A stretch of 64,000 nt of DNA from Neorhizobium alkalisoli (GTDB lineage: Bacteria; Pseudomonadota; Alphaproteobacteria; Rhizobiales; Rhizobiaceae), in contig NZ_VIWP01000002.1 in the NCBI RefSeq assembly GCF_007829835.1, positions 1 through 64,000 on the forward strand, read 5' to 3'. Position numbers and translations under genes: made by a program. The notes below the pieces were generated by a model. It was given only the letters and a program-made list of their open reading frames with translations, was not told where the DNA came from and ran no database searches. Each line of letters starts with the position of its first letter. Position 1 is the stretch's first letter. This document shows positions 56,743 through 64,000 of the stretch, piece by piece.

Positions 56743-57087
56743 GAGAATATTTAAAAGCCGGCCAAAGGGATCGCGCAGGAAGAACCGCCTGACGCCCCAT
56801 GGCTCCGCGGTCGGGCCATATTCGATCGCAAGGCCCGCCGATTTCACCCTTTCGACGACATCATCGAAATTGTCGACTTCCAGCGACAGGTCGGGAACTG
56901 GCGTGCCGGATCCGCCTTCAGAGGCGATGCTGATCTGCGCTGTCTGGTAAAGGGCTGCATTCGAGCCATAGGTGACGATCCAGCCGTGATCCATCACCGG
57001 TTCGAGATCGAGAATTTCGCAATAGAAGGATCGGGCCTCTTCCAGCCGGTCCGAAGCGATATTGGCGACGATACGTCGGACTGCCAC
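56731..57087 (-). CDS. VOC-superfamily (glyoxalase-like) protein
   Basis: This single VOC module of about 118 residues reads RRIVANIASDRLEEARSFYC, DLSLEVDNFDDVVERVKSAG and GVRRFFLRDPFGRLLNILSH. The GTG at 57087, 5 bases after GGAGG, is preferred to the GTG at 57093. Metal-dependent lyase, dioxygenase or resistance roles are all possible. Confidence 0.82.
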   Translation of the reverse strand: MAVRRIVANIASDRLEEARSFYCEILDLEPVMDHGWIVTYGSNAALYQTAQISIASEGGSGTPVPDLSLEVDNFDDVVERVKSAGLAIEYGPTAEPWGVRRFFLRDPFGRLLNILSHR

Positions 57088-57173
57088 CGGCACCTCCCTG
57101 CCCGCTTACGCCCAATGGTCCAAGGCAATGCCCTGAACCGGCTATTCAATCCAGCGCGTTATTCCACGCCTTA

Positions 57174-57968
57174 TTATTCCACTCCGCGGGCAAACTCGTG
57201 CGACAGGGCGATCGCGCCGCGGCGGTCTTCCTCATTGGCGACGGAAAAGGCCTGTTCCTGCAGCTGCTGCATCCAGATACAGTCCTTCGGGCTGCACTTG
57301 TCGAGCGCCGCCGTCAGGAAAGCAAGGCCACGCACCGTCTGGCCTTCCTCGACCAGAATATTGCCGAACACGGCCATGGCGCCCGGATGGCCGGACTTGC
57401 GGGCCTGGTTCAGCCATTTCTTCGCCTGCTGGATATTGGCCGCACCGCCCTCGCCGGCCAGGATCATCTTGGCGAGCTGGAACTGTGCTTCGGGAATGCC
57501 AAATGTCGAGGCGACCTGGAAATAAAGCTGGCGAGCCTGGGACAGATCCGGCTTGATCGGCGTGTCGGGAATGCCGCGGCGGTAATAGCTGGCGAGCGAC
57601 AGAAGCGCATTGACGAAGAAGCCGGTATCTTCCGAACCCGGTTCGACGCCCTGCGAGGCGATCTCGTTATAGATCTTGAAGGCTTCGTAGTCGTTCTTGG
57701 CGACACCATCACCAAACGCATACATGTTGGCCAGCGCCCAGCGCGAACCGGTATGGCCCTTTTCGGCCGCATAACGGTAAGCCTCGACGGCATCTTCCTT
57801 CTGGCCGTTCTTATAGGCCTTGAAGCCGAACTTGAAGAGATCGAAGGGACCGGATTCCTTGGTGACGCCCGACTTGATATCGAAAGCCGCTGCCGGAGCC
57901 GCCAGAATACAGGCAAACCCCACCCCAAGAATCAGTCGTTTCACGAACACGCTGTCAAACTTGGGCAT
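57174..57968 (-). CDS. exoR: Exopolysaccharide regulator ExoR (Sel1-repeat protein)
   Basis: This 264-residue periplasmic protein has a signal peptide ending near AAPAAAF. The mature start FDIKSGVTKESGPFDLFKFG and the Sel1-like repeats (AVEAYRYAAEKGHTGSRWAL, ARQLYFQVASTFGIPEAQFQ, AKKWLNQARKSGHPGAMAVF) match rhizobial ExoR along its length. ExoR binds and restrains the ExoS sensor, so its proteolysis in acid or the host activates ExoS/ChvI, raising succinoglycan and lowering motility. No partner kinase gene is nearby. Confidence 0.9.
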   Translation of the reverse strand: MPKFDSVFVKRLILGVGFACILAAPAAAFDIKSGVTKESGPFDLFKFGFKAYKNGQKEDAVEAYRYAAEKGHTGSRWALANMYAFGDGVAKNDYEAFKIYNEIASQGVEPGSEDTGFFVNALLSLASYYRRGIPDTPIKPDLSQARQLYFQVASTFGIPEAQFQLAKMILAGEGGAANIQQAKKWLNQARKSGHPGAMAVFGNILVEEGQTVRGLAFLTAALDKCSPKDCIWMQQLQEQAFSVANEEDRRGAIALSHEFARGVE

Positions 57969-58387
57969 AACTCAGCTTCTTCCACTCCACCGCGGAACCA
58001 GATGGTCCGCACCGGTCGTCCATGCTCCCGGACCAGCCGGAAGTCGCGGCGACCGATAGGCGCCTGCCATTACTTCCGATCGATGAAAAAGACAGTACGT
58101 GCCATTTTCGGCAAGACTAGGACCTGAAGTCCACGAAGCAAAAACACCAGCTGCGGGTGAAGAAACCCGCTCGCCGGAGCGCCGAAAGCCCCGCTTTATT
58201 TTGAAAAACCCGCCCATGGTACTCCAGATCGCGCGTCCCGCCCCCGCAGACCGCGCCCGTTATTCCCTTACCGCTGCTCCCCGTTTGTGGCGGGAAATGG
58301 ACAGAATGCCACCGGTACGAGACATCGCCCATCGTCGCAGAAAACTGTTGCCAAATCGTCACAACGTTTTGACTGCCGCGGAACATG
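57969..58387. other. 419-base exoR upstream region without genes
   Basis: No supported ORF lies here. The stretch should hold the exoR promoter and leader; no clear operator palindrome stood out. Confidence 0.5.
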
Positions 58388-58413
58388 CAAAGGCCCGGCT
58401 CTGGCCGGGCCTT
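58388..58413 (-). terminator. Terminator after FadL-family gene
   Basis: A 10-bp stem AAGGCCCGGC/GCCGGGCCTT with loop TCTG on the plus strand is followed by TTTGC on the minus strand. Confidence 0.75.
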
Positions 58414-58448
58414 CAAGCTTCATTCAACCATTGGCTGACGACGTCACC

Positions 58449-59687
58449 TCAGAACTTGACCTTCAGCGAGGTCGAGATGGCGGCAACCATATCGTTGTCG
58501 TAGCTGTAGGTCGCTTCATTGCCGATGATACCGCCATCCGCGACCTGCGCCGACGAGTCGCCGCTGCTCATCCAGCCAAGGACGCCGGCGAGCTTGATCT
58601 CGACATTCTTGGTCGGCGAATAGGAAACGCCCGTCGTCACCACCCAAGTGTCGCTCAGGCTGCCATATTCCTGCGACGTGCCGCGATCCCAGGTGAGTGC
58701 GACCGCACCGCTCCACTGTTCGTTGAACTTGTGGCCGATACCGCCCGTGATCGTCCAGCCATCGCGATACCCGAGATCGAGCTGGGTGATCTGACCGAGA
58801 GCGTCATTGGAGAACGGGATGGTCTGCAGCTGACTCCAGTCGACCCATTTTACCGAACCGAAGGCCAGCCAGTCCTGGGCAATGCCGGACTGCAGCTTCA
58901 ACTCAAGCGAGTCAGGCATGGCGGTCGAGCCGTGGACCGGAACGACCATGCCGCCGAGCGGATTGAAGGCGCTCGGAAGGTTGGTGAGATCGACCGTGCC
59001 CGAAACGTCGTTCAGCTTCACTTCGCTGAAATAGACGAGGCTGGCGCGGAAGGCATATTCCGGAATTTCGTAAGCCAGACCGGCGCGCCATCCCCAGCCA
59101 TGGCCGGCGAGATCGAGACGGCCGATACCATTGCCGGTGAGACCAGCGCCGGCGATCAGTTCAGGCGCCAGAACGAGGCGCTCCTTGAAACCATCCATTT
59201 CGAGATAGTTGGCGCCGCCGATGACACGCAGCTGGCCCGGACCGGCATCGAAACGGTAGGAACAGGTCAGCGCATAGTTATCGCTGTTGATCTTGGTTTC
59301 GGTGTTCTGGTAGGCGCCGGCCCAGTTTCGGCCGGGATTGCTGTGGGCGCCATAAGGCTGCGAATAGTCGAACATGCAGTCGGCATTCTCGTAACCGACC
59401 TTGCCGCCGATCCGCGGCGACCAGTAATTGTCCGTTTCATCTGCGCGATCGGAGTAACCGAGCGCATTCAGCGAAACCGGCGTCGTGCCGCTCGTATCCT
59501 GAACGTTCTTCAGCTTGCGATCCGGCATGACGAATGTCGCCGTCGATTCCACTGCGACCGAAGACGGATCGAACAGCAGATCGATATTGTATCCGCCACG
59601 CTCGATCCCTCCCGCGAGCGCCGGCGACTGAACCGCCACACCTGCCATGACGGCGAGGACGGCCCTGGTCATGTGCTTGTTTGCCAT
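58449..59687 (-). CDS. OmpP1/FadL-family outer membrane transporter
   Basis: The product has 412 residues. The ATG at 59687 has GGGAG; the longer frame is not supported. A signal peptide (HMTRAVLAVMAGVAVQSPAL, cleavage near LAG-G) precedes a family N-terminal plug region (GGIERGGYNIDLLFDPSSVA) and a beta barrel ending in the outer-membrane signature KVKF. It imports hydrophobic substrates such as fatty acids across the outer membrane. Two palindromes upstream suggest specific regulation. Confidence 0.88.
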   Translation of the reverse strand: MANKHMTRAVLAVMAGVAVQSPALAGGIERGGYNIDLLFDPSSVAVESTATFVMPDRKLKNVQDTSGTTPVSLNALGYSDRADETDNYWSPRIGGKVGYENADCMFDYSQPYGAHSNPGRNWAGAYQNTETKINSDNYALTCSYRFDAGPGQLRVIGGANYLEMDGFKERLVLAPELIAGAGLTGNGIGRLDLAGHGWGWRAGLAYEIPEYAFRASLVYFSEVKLNDVSGTVDLTNLPSAFNPLGGMVVPVHGSTAMPDSLELKLQSGIAQDWLAFGSVKWVDWSQLQTIPFSNDALGQITQLDLGYRDGWTITGGIGHKFNEQWSGAVALTWDRGTSQEYGSLSDTWVVTTGVSYSPTKNVEIKLAGVLGWMSSGDSSAQVADGGIIGNEATYSYDNDMVAAISTSLKVKF

Positions 59688-59781
59688 TTTATCTCCCACT
59701 CCCAGGCAAGTAACGAGACGAGTTTGAAATGTCTCAGCCGAAATAACAACTTTCAGCTGCCCCGGCTTCGCACTGCAACAC

Positions 59782-59797
59782 ACGTAAAATTTTACGT
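59782..59797. promoter_or_regulatory. 16-bp perfect palindrome upstream of FadL-family gene
   Basis: ACGTAAAATTTTACGT lies 95 bases before the start codon. Its size and symmetry suit a dimeric repressor such as a TetR-type fatty-acid regulator. Confidence 0.55.
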
Positions 59798-59869
59798 AAG
59801 ATCGCATGCGCATGGCCCGAATCGGGAGCTTCGAGACAAAAATACCTGGCGGCCCGCCGCTGGCTATGG

Positions 59870-59889
59870 GGACATAGAATATTATGTCC
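59870..59889. promoter_or_regulatory. Second inverted repeat upstream of FadL-family gene
   Basis: GGACATA-N6-TATGTCC is a 7-bp hyphenated palindrome in the same intergenic region, about 180 bases before the start codon. Confidence 0.45.
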
Positions 59890-59974
59890 GTTCGCATGGC
59901 AGTTGTGGCAATGCGGCAACATTGCGGCTTTCTCCCCCTGTGCAGGTGCACAAAAAGCAGGTTTCGGCTGCAAA

Positions 59975-60004
59975 CAAAAAGGCCGCGGCAGAAACCGCGG
60001 CCTT
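59975..60004 (-). terminator. Terminator after valS
   Basis: A 10-bp stem AAGGCCGCGG/CCGCGGCCTT is followed by a T-run on the minus strand, 33 bases past the stop. Confidence 0.88.
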
Positions 60005-60036
60005 GTCATTGATCTAACTCAAGGTTCGCTTGCGAC

Positions 60037-62952
60037 TCAGCCTGCTTCGCTGACCCGCAGGAGAGCCGTCTTCAGATTGGCCAGCTGCACTTCGAGTTCG
60101 GCGTAACGCTCGCGTTCGGCGGCAACCACTTCCGGATCGGCATTGGCGACGAACTTTTCGTTCGAGAGCTTCTTGCCGATACGCTCCTTCTCCTGTTCGG
60201 CCTTGCCGATCGCCTTTTCGATACGCGCCTTTTCGACGCCAAGATCGATCAGGCTGCCGAGCGGCAGGCAGGCGGTCGCTTCGCCAACGACGATCTGGGC
60301 CGCACCCTTCGGGGCGACATCAGCCGGAGCGATGCTTTCGACACGGGCCAGACGGCAGATCGCAGCCTCATGGCGACGCATGCGGAAGGCGGTCACCTCA
60401 TTGGCACCGACGACGATCAGCGGCGCAGTCGCAGACGGCGGCACGTTCATTTCCGAACGAGCCGAACGCAGGCCGGAGACCAGATCGATCAGCCAGTTGA
60501 TCTCGTCTGCCGCACCATCGTCGGCAAAGGTCGAGGTCGGCCAGTCGGCATGGCAGAGAAGACCGTCGCGGGTCGCGGTGTGTGCCCAAAGCTCTTCCGT
60601 CATGAACGGCATGAACGGGTGGAGCAGCTTGTAGGTCTCTTCCAGAACATGGGCCATGCAGGCCTGTGCTTCCGCCTTGGCTTCTTCGTCTTCGCCCATG
60701 AAGATCGGCTTCAGGAGTTCGAGATACCAGTCGCAGACCTGGTTCCAGACGAACTTGTAGAGCGAACCGGCAGCCTCGTTGAAACGCTGGGTCTCGATCG
60801 CAACCGTGACTTCGCTCGTGGTGCGGGCCAGTTCCGTCAGGATCCAGCGGCTGACCGTCAGCTTGGCATTTTCCGGCGCAAAATCCGGATCGCGCGCCAC
60901 GCCGTTCATCTCACCGAAGCGGGTGGCGTTCCACAGCTTGGTACCGAAATTGCGGTAACCGGCGATACGGGCCGGATCGAGCTTCACGTCGCGGCCCTGC
61001 GCTGCCATGACGGCCAGCGTGAAGCGCAGCGCGTCGGCACCGTATTCGTCGATCAGGTCAAGCGGGTCGATGACGTTGCCCTTGGACTTCGACATCTTCT
61101 GGCCGTTCTTGTCGCGGACCAGGGCATGGACATAAACGGTGTGGAACGGCTCGACGCTGTTGCCGTCTTCGTCCTTCATGAAATGCAGGCCCATCATCAT
61201 CATCCGGGCGACCCAGAAGAAGATGATGTCGAACCCGGTGACGAGAACGCTGGTCGGGTAATATTTTGCCAGTTCCGGCGTCTTGTCCGGCCAGCCGAGC
61301 GTCGAGAACGGCCACAGGGCAGACGAGAACCAGGTGTCGAGAACGTCTTCGTCGCGGGTCAGGATCGAACCCGGCTCGTAGTTTTCGAGCTTTTCCTGAA
61401 CCCAGGCCTTCCACGGGCCTTCATGGGCCAGATAATGCTGGACGGCGGCGTCGAGCGCCTCTTCCTCGGTCTTTTCGACGAAGCACTGGCCATCCGGGCC
61501 GTACCAGGCCGGGATCTGATGGCCCCACCAGAGCTGGCGCGAAATGCACCACGGCTCGATGTTTTCCATCCATTCGAAATAGGTCTTTTCCCAGTTCTTC
61601 GGAACGAAGTTGGTGCGGCCTTCGCGAACGGACGCGATCGCCGGCTCGGCCAGCGTCTTTGCATCAGCAAACCACTGGTCGGTCAGCATCGGCTCGATGA
61701 CGACGCCGGAGCGGTCACCGAAGGGCTGCATGATCTTCTTGTTCTCGACATAGGGAATGTCGTTGCCTTCGGCATCCTTGACGGTGACCGCCAGACCTTC
61801 GGCATTGATCGCCTCGATGATCTTCTTGCGGGCGACCATGCGGTCGAGACCACGATAATCTTCCGGAACGAGGTTGATCTCGTCGACATCACTTTCGCTC
61901 GGCAATTCGCCGGACTTGGTGATCGCTGCGGCCTGCGCTGCGCATTCGGCGTAAGAATCGCCATCGGCGCGCATCGAAGCCGTCGTGTCCATCAGGCGGT
62001 AAAGCGGGATCTTGTTGCGCTTGGCGACCTGGTAGTCGTTAAAATCATGCGCGCCGGTGATCTTGACCGCGCCCGAACCGAAATCCGGTTCCGGATATTC
62101 GTCGGCAATGATCGGGATCAGACGGCGATGTTCCTTCGGGCCGACCGGGATTTCGCACAGCTTGCCGACGATCGGCGCATAACGCTCGTCTGATGGGTGA
62201 ACGGCAACCGCGCCGTCGCCCAGCATTGTTTCCGGGCGGGTCGTCGCGATCGAGATGTAATTGCGCTCTTCCGACAGGATGATGTTCCCGTCTGCGTCCT
62301 TCTCGACATAGGTATAGGTCTCACCACCAGCCAGCGGGTACTTGAAGTGCCACATATGGCCTTCGACTTCCCTGCTCTCGACTTCGAGATCGGAAATCGC
62401 CGTCTCGAATTTCGGATCCCAGTTGACCAGACGCTTGCCGCGATAGATCAGGCCTTCCTTGTAGAGCGTGACGAAAACTTCGAGGACGGCCTTGGACAGG
62501 CCCTCGTCCATGGTGAAGCGCTCGCGCGACCAATCGCAGGAGGCGCCAAGGCGCTTCAGCTGGTTGAAGATCAGACCACCCGATTCGGCCTTCCAGTCCC
62601 AGATGCGGTTGACGAAAGCCTCACGGCCCATCTCGCGACGGCCCGGCTGCTGGCGTTCCATCAGCTGACGTTCGACGACCATCTGGGTTGCGATGCCGGC
62701 ATGGTCCATGCCCGGCTGCCACAACACGTCCTTGCCGCGCATCCGCTCGAAGCGGATCATCGCATCCTGCAGCGTGTTGTTGAGCGCATGGCCCATATGC
62801 AGCGAACCGGTGACGTTCGGCGGCGGGATGACGATACAAAAACTCTCGGCACCCGGCTTGGCATTGGCACCGGCGCGAAATGCTTCCGCATCATCCCAGG
62901 CTTTTGCGATCTTCGGTTCGACGGCTGCGGAATCGTAGGTCTTCTCGAGCAT
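60037..62952 (-). CDS. valS: Valine-tRNA ligase
   Basis: This 971-residue class I synthetase has the HIGH motif in PPPNVTGSLHMGHALN, the editing domain near 200-400 (IATTRPETMLGDGAVAVHP), KMSKS in GQKMSKSKGNVIDPLDLIDE, the anticodon-binding domain and a C-terminal coiled coil (KARIEKAIGKAEQEKERIGK). AGGA lies close before the ATG. A terminator separates it from popZ upstream. Confidence 0.97.
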   Translation of the reverse strand: MLEKTYDSAAVEPKIAKAWDDAEAFRAGANAKPGAESFCIVIPPPNVTGSLHMGHALNNTLQDAMIRFERMRGKDVLWQPGMDHAGIATQMVVERQLMERQQPGRREMGREAFVNRIWDWKAESGGLIFNQLKRLGASCDWSRERFTMDEGLSKAVLEVFVTLYKEGLIYRGKRLVNWDPKFETAISDLEVESREVEGHMWHFKYPLAGGETYTYVEKDADGNIILSEERNYISIATTRPETMLGDGAVAVHPSDERYAPIVGKLCEIPVGPKEHRRLIPIIADEYPEPDFGSGAVKITGAHDFNDYQVAKRNKIPLYRLMDTTASMRADGDSYAECAAQAAAITKSGELPSESDVDEINLVPEDYRGLDRMVARKKIIEAINAEGLAVTVKDAEGNDIPYVENKKIMQPFGDRSGVVIEPMLTDQWFADAKTLAEPAIASVREGRTNFVPKNWEKTYFEWMENIEPWCISRQLWWGHQIPAWYGPDGQCFVEKTEEEALDAAVQHYLAHEGPWKAWVQEKLENYEPGSILTRDEDVLDTWFSSALWPFSTLGWPDKTPELAKYYPTSVLVTGFDIIFFWVARMMMMGLHFMKDEDGNSVEPFHTVYVHALVRDKNGQKMSKSKGNVIDPLDLIDEYGADALRFTLAVMAAQGRDVKLDPARIAGYRNFGTKLWNATRFGEMNGVARDPDFAPENAKLTVSRWILTELARTTSEVTVAIETQRFNEAAGSLYKFVWNQVCDWYLELLKPIFMGEDEEAKAEAQACMAHVLEETYKLLHPFMPFMTEELWAHTATRDGLLCHADWPTSTFADDGAADEINWLIDLVSGLRSARSEMNVPPSATAPLIVVGANEVTAFRMRRHEAAICRLARVESIAPADVAPKGAAQIVVGEATACLPLGSLIDLGVEKARIEKAIGKAEQEKERIGKKLSNEKFVANADPEVVAAERERYAELEVQLANLKTALLRVSEAG

Positions 62953-63020
62953 TTCCTGACCCGTTTTTCTTTATGAATGAGATGGTGGGTTGTTAAAGAG
63001 ATGGGGCGGACGAAGTCAAT

Positions 63021-63048
63021 AAAAAAGCCGCCCCGTTGCCGGAGCGGC
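63021..63048 (-). terminator. Terminator after popZ
   Basis: A 9-bp stem (one G-T pair) between CGGAGCGGC and GCCGCCCCG is followed by six T residues on the minus strand. Confidence 0.85.
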
Positions 63049-63073
63049 CATATTCAGTGACGCTGCGACAGAA

Positions 63074-64000
63074 TTATCGGCGAGGGCCGCGGGCCACGCG
63101 TTCGATTTCTTCCCGCACGAGACGCTCGACGAGTGTCGGCAGATTGTCGTCCAGCCATTCCTGCAGCATCGGGCGCAACAGTTCCTGCGCCATGTCCTCG
63201 ACCGAACGGCGCTCGAGGCCGTTGAAGACGGCTGCGAGATCGTTGAAGGACTGGGCAACCTGCTCGCCGGCTTCCAGCGACAGGAGACGCGCGGTCTCCT
63301 CGATCTTGGCAGGAAGGCTCGTTGCCTCAGGTTCGACCGGCTTCAGCTCCGGCTGGCGCAGCTCGACATGGGCGGCCGGTGCCGGTGTGACCTGTACCGG
63401 GGACGGCTGCACTGGGGACTGCTGGGCAGGCTCGGCAAAGCGCGGCTCGACCAGCCTCTGCTCGACGGGCTGCACTTCACGAACCGGTGCTTCGAAACGC
63501 GGCTCCTGGCGGGACGGCTGTTCGGCTGCGGGCTCGAAACGGCGCTGCTCATAACCGCCCTGTTCGGCGGCCGGCTGGCGCTGAACTGGCGGGATCGAGG
63601 CACGCAGTTCGACATGATCGAAGGACGGCGCGGCACGCGCGGGTTCTACCGGCGCCGGAGCCGGGGCAGACGCGCGACCGGAGGCCTGTTCCTGCTGGCG
63701 CATCGAGGCGGCGCGGACACGGGCGGCAACATCGGCCAGCGACATGGTGCGCTCGGTGGCAGGTGCAGCGGCCTGGACCGGTGCGGGCTCTTCCTCGACA
63801 TAATTTACGGAAGGCTGCGGCTGCAGCGACGGCTGGCCGCGATCGTTTGCAGCAACGGCCGGCACATAGGCGGGCTCGTCGGCAAGTTCGATCTCGTCTT
63901 CTTCTTCATAGGCCGGCTGGCTGGCGAAGGAACCGTCGCTTTGCGGTTCATTGGTCTCGATGATCCGGCGGATGGAGGCCAGGATCTCTTCCATGGAGGG
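63074..64000 (-). CDS. popZ: Polar organizing protein PopZ (DUF2497), 5' end outside window
   Basis: The last 308 or so codons of this cell-pole scaffold are present. The conserved N-terminal helix PSMEEILASIRRII starts at the window edge, so about ten N-terminal residues lie outside; the ATG at 63994 is internal. A long disordered Pro/Gln/Glu-rich linker follows, then the C-terminal helices that oligomerise (EDMAQELLRPMLQEWLDDNL and TLVERLVREEIERVARG). PopZ anchors chromosome origins and polar factors; in Rhizobiaceae it marks the growing pole. The linker is longer than in Caulobacter. Confidence 0.92.
   Translation of the reverse strand, partial: PSMEEILASIRRIIETNEPQSDGSFASQPAYEEEDEIELADEPAYVPAVAANDRGQPSLQPQPSVNYVEEEPAPVQAAAPATERTMSLADVAARVRAASMRQQEQASGRASAPAPAPVEPARAAPSFDHVELRASIPPVQRQPAAEQGGYEQRRFEPAAEQPSRQEPRFEAPVREVQPVEQRLVEPRFAEPAQQSPVQPSPVQVTPAPAAHVELRQPELKPVEPEATSLPAKIEETARLLSLEAGEQVAQSFNDLAAVFNGLERRSVEDMAQELLRPMLQEWLDDNLPTLVERLVREEIERVARGPRR

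Noticed and set aside
60370..62193. 607-codon open frame opposite valS
   Set aside because: It is antisense to a complete, conserved synthetase, with no ribosome binding site or recognisable domain.

Overview
This window comes from a high-GC alphaproteobacterial chromosome of the Rhizobiaceae type (Rhizobium/Agrobacterium/Sinorhizobium relatives). The evidence is an ExoR homologue, PopZ, DUF982 and DUF1127 proteins, an AbcR (alpha-r15)-like RNA with repeated anti-Shine-Dalgarno loops, fragments of rhizobial dispersed palindromic repeats, and the block dgt-argS-SPOR-nagZ-scpAB-tatABC-serS-surE-pcm-nlpD. No species is claimed. Where an upstream start codon lacked support, starts were moved to the codon with the best ribosome binding site.

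Layout. (1) 1-5050 is phage-derived: a tail-fibre protein with a self-processing C-terminal domain, an RTX/serralysin-C-type protein, an HNH-like homing endonuclease, two unknown genes, two very small ORFs, a hairpin-rich non-coding stretch and a 22-bp inverted repeat. It ends abruptly at a 5'-truncated radC, which looks like a junction between prophage and chromosome. (2) 5.5-14.2 kb is a peptide ABC-importer operon (binding protein, two permeases, double ATPase) carrying a gamma-glutamyltransferase-family enzyme and a DUF1028 protein, with a GntR/FadR regulator beside it. (3) 14.3-32.7 kb holds housekeeping genes: sthA, rpsD, a HerA-like ATPase, a LysE exporter, a higBA toxin-antitoxin pair, murI, a TrmJ/TrmH-type methyltransferase, a FUSC membrane protein, icd, a GNAT, a glutathione transferase, an ABC-F protein and tig. 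(4) 32.8-34.2 kb is a small-RNA and small-protein region: tRNA-Leu(UAG), the AbcR-like RNA and two DUF1127 proteins, with related TTGCA-type boxes upstream. (5) 34.4-39.5 kb has trmFO, homologues of two mitochondrial complex I assembly factors (squalene-synthase-like and Mth938-like), yajC and a DUF815 ATPase with an unusual 27-bp inverted repeat across its start. (6) 39.5-55.3 kb is one long minus-strand run for division, export and envelope functions (nlpD to dgt). (7) 55.5-64 kb has erpA, xthA, a VOC protein, exoR, a FadL-family porin, valS and the start-less end of popZ.

How the genes work together. Cell-envelope and cell-cycle functions dominate: NlpD-like amidase activator, NagZ, MurI, SPOR protein, ScpAB, PopZ and Tat. 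Two regulatory layers stand out: ExoR (periplasmic control of ExoS/ChvI) and the AbcR/DUF1127 cluster, which probably answers a LysR-type regulator. Most intergenic gaps are short and many gene ends carry clear intrinsic terminators. No CRISPR array, rRNA operon or complete IS element was seen.
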